Positions 1 through 6,127 of a stretch of 20,267 bases of DNA are shown in pieces. The notes under the pieces are model-generated. The model made no database searches, was not told where the DNA came from, and saw nothing but the letters and a program-made list of their open reading frames with translations. The stretch's first letter is position 1. Each line of letters begins with the position of its first letter. Origin of the DNA: an uncultured Coriobacteriales bacterium (GTDB lineage Bacteria; Actinomycetota; Coriobacteriia; Coriobacteriales; Eggerthellaceae); contig CAMPNZ010000024.1 in the NCBI GenBank assembly GCA_946892075.1, forward strand, positions 1 through 20,267, given 5' to 3'. Both the position numbers and the translations under genes were made by a program.

Positions 1-777
1 CTTCTTGTGGTGGATATAGGCGGCGGTTCAACCGAGCTTATTGCCGGAATACCAGGTAGCGCGCCTTGTTACGTGCACTCGTTTGATATTGGGTGCCGTC
101 GTGCCACCGAAAAAGTGCTTGGTTCAGAGCGAATTTCGCTTGCATCTCTCGAGCGCCTTAACGCATGGATCGACGAGCTTATGAGCCCCTATTTTGAACA
201 GCTGTACCGCGATGAGCGTTTTTACGCCACCGCGTGTGAACAGGAACGCTCGGCACATGCTAACGTGCCAGTTCCTGCGCCTGTTCACGTGCCAGTTCCT
301 GCGCCTGTTCACGTGCCTGTTCCTGCGCGCGGTTCAGTATCTGTCGCACCCGCTCAGCACACCGCACCCGTCGCACCTCCGCAAGTAGCAGCACCCGCGC
401 CGAACGCGCGCTCGCACCCGTTCCCGCGCTTCCCGCTCCTTGGCGTAGCGGGCGCCGCCACCAGCGCCGTCAGCATGCTGTGCTCCATGCGCCACTACGA
501 CGCAGCGCGCGTACACGGGTTCCCCGTTTCTGAAGCAAACGTGGCTGCCCTGATACACGAACTTGCCAACATGACGCTTGACCAGCGAAAACAGCGCATC
601 GGCCTTGAACCGAAGCGCGCCAGCGTGATTGTTGCAGGGCTCGCAATTATGCAGCGTATCATGTATCATACGCATCACGCGTGTTACTACGCGTGTGAAT
701 CTGATGTGTTGCAAGGTGTAATTTTTACATTGGCATCAAATAGTTGTCGCTATAATCGTAATTGTTTGGTACAGTAA
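1..777 (+). CDS. Ppx/GppA-family phosphatase (exopolyphosphatase), 5'-truncated by window edge
   Basis: The frame is open from base 1 to TAA at 775-777, so the gene begins upstream. It starts at the phosphate-binding motif VDIGGGSTE, which in Ppx/GppA proteins lies near residue 140, so roughly the first domain half is missing. It continues with a TEKVLGSE segment, then LLGVAGAATSA and the GLEPKRASVIVAGLAIMQRIM block, all typical of the family, which hydrolyses polyphosphate or pppGpp. Between the helix ending about residue 68 (counted from base 7) and LLGVAGAATS at 144 there is an extra stretch of about 75 residues, rich in Pro, Val and Ala and partly a tandem VPVPAPVH repeat; ordinary family members join these parts directly. 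The C-terminus ends soon after YYACESDVLQGVIF, the region corresponding to the family's S-x-x-GLLEG motif. Family assignment is firm. Choice between polyphosphatase and pppGpp hydrolase is not possible here. Confidence 0.85.
   Translation, partial: LLVVDIGGGSTELIAGIPGSAPCYVHSFDIGCRRATEKVLGSERISLASLERLNAWIDELMSPYFEQLYRDERFYATACEQERSAHANVPVPAPVHVPVPAPVHVPVPARGSVSVAPAQHTAPVAPPQVAAPAPNARSHPFPRFPLLGVAGAATSAVSMLCSMRHYDAARVHGFPVSEANVAALIHELANMTLDQRKQRIGLEPKRASVIVAGLAIMQRIMYHTHHACYYACESDVLQGVIFTLASNSCRYNRNCLVQ
263..327 (+). repeat. 24-bp in-frame tandem repeat inside the Ppx gene
   Basis: Two identical 24-bp units (263-286 and 287-310) and a third partial, diverged unit (311 to about 327) lie in tandem. 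Each unit encodes eight residues with the pattern VPVPAPVH, so copy-number changes keep the frame. The repeat forms the start of the low-complexity insertion in the phosphatase. Confidence 0.85.
730..756 (+). promoter_or_regulatory. Candidate promoter for tRNA-Leu
   Basis: A perfect -10 hexamer TATAAT lies at 751-756, with TTGGCA (five of six to the -35 consensus) at 730-735. The spacer of 15 bp is shorter than the optimal 17. It overlaps the 3' end of the phosphatase gene and would start transcription near 763, about 40 bases before the tRNA. Inferred from pattern only. Confidence 0.4.
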
Positions 778-802
778 GCAATGCAGGTTGACCGTTGTTT
801 AT

Positions 803-887
803 GGGAGCGTGGCGGAATTGGCAGACGCAACGGACTTAAAATCCGTCGTCTTCGGACATGTGGGTTCGAGTCCCACCGCTCCTACCA
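803..887 (+). tRNA. tRNA-Leu (anticodon UAA), CCA encoded
   Basis: The 5' arm GGGAGCG pairs with CGCTCCT at 877-883 with one G-U pair. Discriminator A884 and an encoded CCA (885-887) follow. The anticodon stem ACGGA/TCCGT encloses loop CTTAAAA, giving anticodon TAA at 837-839, which reads UUA/UUG leucine codons. The variable arm is long (GTC-TTCG-GAC), as in class II tRNAs, and the T arm GTGGG-TTCGAGT-CCCAC is complete. The 85-nt length suits tRNA-Leu. No terminator is visible downstream, so the transcript may run on into the prenyl synthase gene. Confidence 0.97.
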
Positions 888-974
888 CCTTTTCATCATC
901 ATCCATCGATGCTAAGCCGTTTTCGGACATCTGCTGGTAAATTGCCTCATAAGAAAGTAAGCCGTGGAGCTCAA

Positions 975-2027
975 ATGCTTGATATCGATGATTTAATTGC
1001 TCACAAAGGCATCCCTCATACATTTGAAGAATATTTAACGCACTATGCGCCTGAAATTGGCGAAGCTATCAATTCGTTTATTCCGCACGCTACGCATCCC
1101 GACATGGATACCTATCTTTACCAGCCCCTGCGCACGTACAGCGCGAACGGTGGCAAGCGTCATCGACCGCTTATTTGCTTTATTGCTGCACGTGCGGTAG
1201 GCGGAACAGCTCATTGCGCGCTGAGTGCTGCCGCTGCCATTGAGCATTTCCACACAGCGGCCCTTATTCACGACGATATTGCCGATGATGCGCACCTGCG
1301 CCGCGGTTTGCCCTGTTTGCACATTTCAGAGGGTTTGGGTTTGGCTATCAACATGGGCGATTTAGGGCTTATGCTGGTCAATGGCACCGTTATTGACGAT
1401 GCGTCGCTTGACGACCACACCAAAGTGCGCGTTCTTTCCGAGCTTATTACCATGACGCGTCTTACTATTGAAGGTCAGGCGCTTGACATAGGCTGGGCGC
1501 GCGATAATCGCTACGATCTTACCATCGACGACTATCTGGTAATGGCAACGCACAAAACAGCGCATTATTCAGGCGGTGTTCCGCTTGCCATTGGCGCTAT
1601 CGTTGGCAAAGGTTCCGAAAAGGAAATTCAGGGCCTGCGCAATTTTGGCCTGAATACCGGTTTAGCGTTTCAAATTCAAGACGATTTGTTGAACCTTATT
1701 GGGAAAGCTGAAAGCACGAAAAAGGGCTTTCGCGATGATATTACCGAAGGAAAACGCACGCTTATGGTAGTGCACGCGCTCTCTGAGTTGCCGTCGTCTA
1801 AAAAACAGCAGCTCATTGACATTTTGTCGTCGCACACTACCGATGAGGCGCAGCTTAATGCCGCTGTTTCGCTGATGCAAGAGGCCGACAGCATCAATTT
1901 TGCGCGGCGCTATGCCGAACAGCTTACCAGCAAAGCGAAAGAAGAAATTGCCGACGTTCTTGAGCCGTCAATTCATCGCGATTTGTTGGTGTCGATGGCA
2001 GATTTCTTTGTCAATCGTCTTGCTTAA
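975..2027 (+). CDS. Polyprenyl diphosphate synthase (trans-isoprenyl diphosphate synthase)
   Basis: This 350-residue protein condenses isopentenyl diphosphate with an allylic diphosphate to build a linear prenyl chain used for quinone side chains, carotenoids or lipid carriers. GGKRHRP (59-65) binds diphosphate, DDIADD (100-105) is the first Asp-rich Mg site, KTA at 194-196 and QIQDDLLN (233-240) form the second site, and KGFRDDITEGKRTL (250-263) is the usual late Lys motif. The second Asp-rich motif ends in Asn rather than Asp (DDLLN for DDxxD), a mild deviation. Small residues (Ala-Ala) four and five positions before the first motif suggest products longer than farnesyl diphosphate; this is inference. 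ATG975 is chosen because GGAG (966-969) precedes it by 5 nt; longer upstream starts in this frame run back into the tRNA gene. It may share a transcript with tRNA-Leu and the downstream genes. Confidence 0.9.
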   Translation: MLDIDDLIAHKGIPHTFEEYLTHYAPEIGEAINSFIPHATHPDMDTYLYQPLRTYSANGGKRHRPLICFIAARAVGGTAHCALSAAAAIEHFHTAALIHDDIADDAHLRRGLPCLHISEGLGLAINMGDLGLMLVNGTVIDDASLDDHTKVRVLSELITMTRLTIEGQALDIGWARDNRYDLTIDDYLVMATHKTAHYSGGVPLAIGAIVGKGSEKEIQGLRNFGLNTGLAFQIQDDLLNLIGKAESTKKGFRDDITEGKRTLMVVHALSELPSSKKQQLIDILSSHTTDEAQLNAAVSLMQEADSINFARRYAEQLTSKAKEEIADVLEPSIHRDLLVSMADFFVNRLA

Positions 2028-2034
2028 TGTTACG

Positions 2035-2084
2035 CTATAAGCAGCTATAAGCAGGTATAAGCAGTTATACGCAACAATAAGCAA
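2035..2084 (+). repeat. Five 10-bp tandem repeats before the peptidoglycan-binding gene
   Basis: Five consecutive 10-bp units occupy 2035-2084. The first two are identical (CTATAAGCAG); the others are GTATAAGCAG, TTATACGCAA and CAATAAGCAA. The array starts 8 bases after the prenyl synthase stop and ends just before the ribosome binding site of the next gene. The period is about one helical turn. No function is established. Confidence 0.85.
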
Positions 2085-2101
2085 TACGAGGGGAGCACCT
2101 T

Positions 2102-3010
2102 GTGAATATTATTGAACCACAGAGCAGCGGCGATGCTGTTGAAGATGTGCAAATGCGTCTTGTGTCGCTTGGCTTGCTTACCGATGCCGACGTTACAGGC
2201 ACCTTCGACGAAAAAACTGCCCGCGCGATAGCGGCGTTTCGCAGCTCTATGAACTTGCCGCAAGGCACAACCGTCGACGAAAAAGTGTGGAATGCGCTGG
2301 TAGATGCTTCGTATCGTCTGGGCGATAGAACGCTTTTTTTGCGCTTGCCGTATTTTCATGGCAACGATGTTGTTGAACTGCAAAAAGCCCTCGGCGCGCT
2401 TGGTTTTACACCTGGTAAAGAAGACGGCATGTTTGGCCCTCACACAGAAGACGCGCTGCGCAAATTCCAGCTGAATTTGGGGCTTCCGTCCGATGGCATT
2501 GCAGGTGCGTATACGTATCGCGCGCTGCACAATTTGCATTTTTCGTGGGAAGGCAAACATCCGCTTAAACTGCCTGTTGCGATGGGCTTTGCGCGTGCAT
2601 CGGAAGCGCTGGAGCGTTCTTCTTTTTGCTTTTTTGGCACCTGCGAATTTACGCGCGATGTTGCGCGACGCATGGCGAACTTAGCAACTGCTACCAATCC
2701 GCAAGCGCATGCCGTTTGCGCTGATGAGCTTTCTGTTGTGCCGCCAAGTGACATGATTTTGGTTCATATTGTGCTGTGCGACGAGCCGCAACCGTGCGAC
2801 ATTCCCCAGGTTAGCTACGATGAATCGCTTGCACCCGAGCACTTTGCCTCGCACGTGGAAGTTGCCCTGCGCGCCGCCGCCCAAAAGCAGCACAAGCGCA
2901 TCGCTTTGGTTCTTCCCGGAACATGTTGGATGCAAGCTGGCGAACAACGCACCGCCCAGCATTACGCAATTTCCCTGCTTGACGCCTTGTGTGCCGCCTT
3001 GTGCGCGTAG
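2102..3010 (+). CDS. Two-domain peptidoglycan-binding protein with possible degenerate amidase tail (CwlM-like)
   Basis: The 302-residue protein begins at GTG2102, with AGGGGAG at 2089-2095. It has no signal peptide, so it is probably cytoplasmic. Residues about 10-68 and 86-145 are two PG_binding_1 repeats: V-x-x-VQMRLVSLGLL with TGTFDEKTARAIAAF, and V-x-ELQKALGALGF with DGMFGPHTEDALRKFQ. Residues about 155-302 are unassigned. Their pattern (E-x5-ARRMANLA, later DMILVHIVL) loosely recalls an Amidase_3 fold, but I see none of its zinc-binding His/Glu motifs. Known actinobacterial CwlM has two PG-binding domains followed by an inactive amidase domain and controls peptidoglycan precursor synthesis in the cytoplasm, so this may be a divergent relative. 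That role is inference; the PG-binding domains are clear. The gene is 12 bases from the ABC-F gene and probably cotranscribed. Confidence 0.75.
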   Translation: MNIIEPQSSGDAVEDVQMRLVSLGLLTDADVTGTFDEKTARAIAAFRSSMNLPQGTTVDEKVWNALVDASYRLGDRTLFLRLPYFHGNDVVELQKALGALGFTPGKEDGMFGPHTEDALRKFQLNLGLPSDGIAGAYTYRALHNLHFSWEGKHPLKLPVAMGFARASEALERSSFCFFGTCEFTRDVARRMANLATATNPQAHAVCADELSVVPPSDMILVHIVLCDEPQPCDIPQVSYDESLAPEHFASHVEVALRAAAQKQHKRIALVLPGTCWMQAGEQRTAQHYAISLLDALCAALCA

Positions 3011-3022
3011 GATGGCGGTGTA

Positions 3023-5080
3023 ATGGCGTATTTGCTTGGCTTGGAAAAAGCGAGTTTGTCGTTTGCGCTGAAATGCGTTCTTGACAAGGTGTCGCTTGGT
3101 GTTGAAGACGGCGACCGTATTGGTATTGTGGGGCGCAATGGTGATGGCAAAACCTCGCTGATACGTGTTCTAGCTGGTAAAATACAGCCCGATAGCGGTC
3201 GGTGCATTCCCGTGAACAATCTGCGCATTGGTTTGGTGACGCAAGACGACACGCTGTGTGGCGAAAGCTGCGTGCGTGACGTGCTGTTTGGCACGCGTCC
3301 TTTGTACGAGTGGGCGAAAGATACCCGTGCGCGCGATGTGATGGGCGGCTTGTTGCGCGATATTCACCCTCAAGCGTTGCTGAAAAATTTATCGGGTGGC
3401 CAGCGCCGTCGCGTGAATTTGGCGCGTGTGCTGATGCAATCGTGGGACGTGCTTATTTTGGACGAGCCCACCAATCATCTTGACATGGCGGGCATTCGCT
3501 GGCTGGCGTTCCACCTTAAACAGCGCTTCAAGCAGCAAAAAGGCGCTTTGCTGGTTGTTACGCACGACCGCTGGTTTCTTGATGATGTGTGCACGCGCAT
3601 GTGGGAAGTTCACGACGGGCGCGTTGAGCCATTTGAAGGCGGCTTTTCTGCGTATATTTTGCAGCGTGTGGAACGTGAACGCGTGCGCGATGTTACCTGG
3701 GAGCGCCAGCAAAACAAATTGCGTCGCGAACTGGCGTGGCTGGCGCGCGGTGCGCGAGCGCGTGCAACGAAGCCAAAGTTCCATGTTGCGCAGGCAAAAG
3801 CGCTTGCAGGAGCACAGGCGCCCGAGCGCAGTTCGCTAACCCTTAATCGCATGGCAGCAACACGCCTGGGAAAAGAAGTAATCAGCTTCCAAGGCTTAAG
3901 CGTGTCATATCCAGCGCCTTCACCACACACACCACCACACACGGTTCTGAACGACATTACGTGGAGCATCGGCCCCGGCGATCGCATCGGAATTGTGGGG
4001 GATAATGGATGTGGGAAAACAACCTTGTTACAAACGATGCAAATCCAGCACGAGCACATTCCCAGCGCGCTTGCATCTGCTACCATAAGCGGAAAGGTAA
4101 AAATTGGGAAAACAGTTAAGCGAGCATTCCTTTCGCAGCATTTAAGCATGCTTACCCCTTTTGAAGACGAGTGCGTGCGCGCGGTTATAAGCCGCTATTC
4201 GCGCCGTATTATGCTTGATGGCGTGGCGAAAACGCCGTCGGATTTGCTAATGGATTTGGGATTCGAGCAATCGATTGTGCAAAAGCGCATCGGTTCACTT
4301 TCCGGTGGCGAAAAACGTCGTTTGGCGCTGATGCTTATTTTGCTTGACGAGCCGAACGTTATCATTCTCGATGAGCCAGGTAACGACCTTGATGTTGACA
4401 TGCTGGCTGCTCTTGAGGATATGTTGAACGGCTGGCCAGGCACTTTGGTTGTGGTGACGCACGATCGCTATCTGATGGCGCGCACAACCGACAATCAGTA
4501 CGTGCTTTCTGAAGGCAGCCTGATTCATCTTGCCGGTGGCGTGGAAGCGTATTTTGATGCGCTTGACGTGCGTGAAGTAAGCGACGATGCGCTGTGTGCC
4601 TTGTGGTTTTCTGCGCCTGGTACGCGCGATTGGGAACAAGCTGCAGGCATCGGCACGCGCGACGGCGCGCGGGAAGCGTTGGGCCTTGGTGCTGGTGGGC
4701 AGCGTGGCGGCGCTTCGAGTGGTGCTGCTGGTGCTGGCGCGCGTGGGGTGAATGGCGCGAATGGCGCGAACGGCATGCGTTCTTCGCATGGAGAAACACC
4801 TGATGGCAGCGCCGCTGCTTCAAATTCAGCAGACGCGAAACCAGCCGCTGCGAAACCAGCGGTGTCGCACTACCAGCTTAAAAAGCAATGTGCATCGCTC
4901 GAGCGCAAAATGGCAACAGCGCACAAAAAAATTGACGCGCTTCGCCTTGAAATGCACGCGGTTGCGCCAAGCGATTTTGAAGCACTTGGTAAGCTGCAAG
5001 TTCAGCTTGATGAACGCTTAGCGGAACTGAATTCCCTTGAAGACGAGTGGCTTGTGCTCTCTGAGCAGCTTGAGGGATAG
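3023..5080 (+). CDS. ABC-F family ATPase (Uup/actinobacterial type)
   Basis: This soluble 685-residue protein has two ATPase domains and no membrane segments, as expected of ABC-F proteins that act on the ribosome. Domain 1 has Walker A GRNGDGKT (37-44), signature LSGGQ (123-127) and DEPTNHLD (147-154). Domain 2 has GDNGCGKT (326-333), LSGGE (426-430) and DEPGNDLD (450-457). The inter-domain linker (about 213-275) contains ELAWLARGARARATKPKF, characteristic of actinobacterial Uup-like members. Residues 540-613 are a Gly/Ala/Asn-rich spacer with visible short DNA repeats: 9-bp units from 4751 and a 15-bp unit repeated at 4835-4849 and 4850-4864. Residues 614-685 are a charged coiled coil like the Uup C-terminal domain. 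The second Walker B has Gly for the usual Thr (DEPG for DEPT), which I believe is normal in this subfamily. Whether it is a translation factor or gives antibiotic resistance cannot be decided. ATG3023 follows AGGA at 3009-3012. Confidence 0.9.
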   Translation: MAYLLGLEKASLSFALKCVLDKVSLGVEDGDRIGIVGRNGDGKTSLIRVLAGKIQPDSGRCIPVNNLRIGLVTQDDTLCGESCVRDVLFGTRPLYEWAKDTRARDVMGGLLRDIHPQALLKNLSGGQRRRVNLARVLMQSWDVLILDEPTNHLDMAGIRWLAFHLKQRFKQQKGALLVVTHDRWFLDDVCTRMWEVHDGRVEPFEGGFSAYILQRVERERVRDVTWERQQNKLRRELAWLARGARARATKPKFHVAQAKALAGAQAPERSSLTLNRMAATRLGKEVISFQGLSVSYPAPSPHTPPHTVLNDITWSIGPGDRIGIVGDNGCGKTTLLQTMQIQHEHIPSALASATISGKVKIGKTVKRAFLSQHLSMLTPFEDECVRAVISRYSRRIMLDGVAKTPSDLLMDLGFEQSIVQKRIGSLSGGEKRRLALMLILLDEPNVIILDEPGNDLDVDMLAALEDMLNGWPGTLVVVTHDRYLMARTTDNQYVLSEGSLIHLAGGVEAYFDALDVREVSDDALCALWFSAPGTRDWEQAAGIGTRDGAREALGLGAGGQRGGASSGAAGAGARGVNGANGANGMRSSHGETPDGSAAASNSADAKPAAAKPAVSHYQLKKQCASLERKMATAHKKIDALRLEMHAVAPSDFEALGKLQVQLDERLAELNSLEDEWLVLSEQLEG

Positions 5081-5087
5081 GAATCGT

Positions 5088-5759
5088 GTGACTACGCAAC
5101 AACATACGCAACAACAGGTAAAACGAACGAACGCATCATCAAACGAGCCGCGCAACAAAACATCAAACGAACCGTCCGACCAGCTGCCAAGCGCTCCCGC
5201 GACGCGCATTACGTATCGCGATTGCTTGTGCGATGCAACGCCGCACACGGTTGACCCCGTTGCGCAGCTGCTGTTCACGGTGCTGATTATTGGCGGTATG
5301 GTAACGTTCATGGCAACGTTTAACGGACTGCGCCAGTTAGGAATCACATTTTTTATTCATTCACACTGGTTTTACCCGCTTATTTTTGTGTGCGCTTTGT
5401 TTGTGCGGCTTGCTATCGGGGCGCGCATTTGTACATTCATTATCGATAAACTTATAAAACCCCAGATGAACGGCATACTTCGCGCTGCCTTAACGTCGCT
5501 TATTAACGTTGGCATCATGACGCCGATTATGGTTACCATCGTAACCTTGCTGCTGACGGGCACGAACAATCTTGCACAGAGCCTTGCTATCAATATACCG
5601 TTATCGGTTGTTGTTGCGGTGCTCGTGAACTATTTTATTGTGGTGCCTATCGTGCGTTTGGTTTATTTCAACGTGATACTTACCTCGCCACGTGGCTTGA
5701 AGCTGTTGCGCTTTTTGCAGCATTACGCTCCTGCGTTTTTGGTACTTTTGGGCTGTTAG
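5088..5759 (+). CDS. Membrane protein with two DUF2798-like repeats
   Basis: This 223-residue protein starts at GTG5088, chosen because AGGA (5079-5082) lies 5 nt upstream; a longer start at 5037 would overlap the ABC-F gene and lacks support. Residues 1-50 are polar, rich in Gln, Asn, Ser and Thr, and presumably cytosolic. Four hydrophobic segments follow at about 59-80, 93-120, 137-158 and 167-193. They form two similar halves, each with a gly/met-containing helix, an NG or TN turn and a helix ending near a V-x-P or I-x-x-A pattern, as in the small two-helix DUF2798 family. The function of that family is unknown. The gene is 7 bases from the ABC-F stop and likely translationally coupled to it. 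No catalytic residues are evident. Confidence 0.65.
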   Translation: MTTQQHTQQQVKRTNASSNEPRNKTSNEPSDQLPSAPATRITYRDCLCDATPHTVDPVAQLLFTVLIIGGMVTFMATFNGLRQLGITFFIHSHWFYPLIFVCALFVRLAIGARICTFIIDKLIKPQMNGILRAALTSLINVGIMTPIMVTIVTLLLTGTNNLAQSLAINIPLSVVVAVLVNYFIVVPIVRLVYFNVILTSPRGLKLLRFLQHYAPAFLVLLGC

Positions 5760-5806
5760 TTTCGCCAGTTCACGCGCTGTTTACCACCGTGCGCACCACC
5801 CACTGT

Positions 5807-6010
5807 TCGCGAAAAGTTCGCACGCGTTCCCGCTCGTGAAAAGCTCGCTCGCGTTCCTGCTCGCGAAAAGTTCAACCACGTTCCCTGCACAACTCACACA
5901 CCCGCACTATTCGCGCAAAGTTCGCACGCGTTCCCGCTCGCGAAAAACTCAGCCGCGTTTCCTGCGCTCGCTCGCGTTCCCGCCCGCGAAAAGCTCAGCC
6001 ACGTTCCCGC
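5807..6010 (+). repeat. Imperfect 27-bp tandem repeat array, about seven units
   Basis: In this gene-free stretch (5760-6127) a unit opening TCGCGAAAAG and closing GCGTTCCCGC recurs head to tail. Units: 5807-5833 (27 bp), 5834-5860 (27), 5861-5888 (28), a 22-bp unrelated gap, 5911-5937 (27), 5938-5965 (28), a shortened unit 5966-5983 lacking the first 9 bp, and 5984-6010 (27). The first unit sits on a perfect TTCGCGAA palindrome (5806-5813). The array is followed by an A-rich tract (6012-6028). The units abut without unique spacers. Confidence 0.85.
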
Positions 6011-6038
6011 TGAAAAAAAATAAAAAAACTGCCGTATA

Positions 6039-6081
6039 TGTTGCAGACGCAACAGCGCGCACGCAAACGCCCCGATAGAAT
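6039..6081 (+). promoter_or_regulatory. Candidate activator-dependent hcp promoter with CRP/FNR-type dyad
   Basis: A perfect inverted repeat TGTTGC-AGAC-GCAACA lies at 6039-6054. A good -10, TAGAAT, is at 6076-6081, and no recognisable -35 lies at the normal distance. A start about 7 nt after the -10 would be near 6088, which puts the dyad centre (6046.5) at -41.5, the class II activator position. The half-site/N4/half-site geometry is that of CRP/FNR-family sites. Regulators of this family (HcpR, FNR and relatives) are known to control hcp genes; the regulator here is inferred. A weaker dyad TTGTG-N8-CACAA is at 6087-6104. Confidence 0.5.
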
Positions 6082-6127
6082 GAGCATTGTGATCATGAAC
6101 ACAAGAGAGAAAATGAAGGGTGGGCTC

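Noticed and set aside
858..974. Upstream extension of the polyprenyl synthase frame starting inside the tRNA gene
   Set aside because: The extension overlaps tRNA-Leu, has no family similarity, and a proper ribosome site stands before ATG975.
4450..4457. Second Walker B Gly substitution (DEPG) as a sign of a dead ABC-F ATPase
   Set aside because: The catalytic Glu is present, and DEPGNDLD occurs, to my knowledge, in ordinary actinobacterial members of this subfamily.
5807..6010. CRISPR array
   Set aside because: Units abut without unique spacers, vary in sequence and length, and no cas genes are near.
5836..6078. An 80-codon plus-strand frame across the repeat array
   Set aside because: It is made almost wholly of the tandem repeat, has no credible ribosome site and matches nothing recognisable.
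6087..6104. TTGTG-N8-CACAA dyad as the main hcp operator
   Set aside because: It falls at or after the predicted transcript start and has weaker symmetry than the dyad at 6039-6054; kept only as a note.
6038..6127. Longer N-terminus for Hcp starting at 6038
   Set aside because: It overlaps the probable activator site and -10 element, and family members begin just before MFCYQC; ATG6128 has a good ribosome site.
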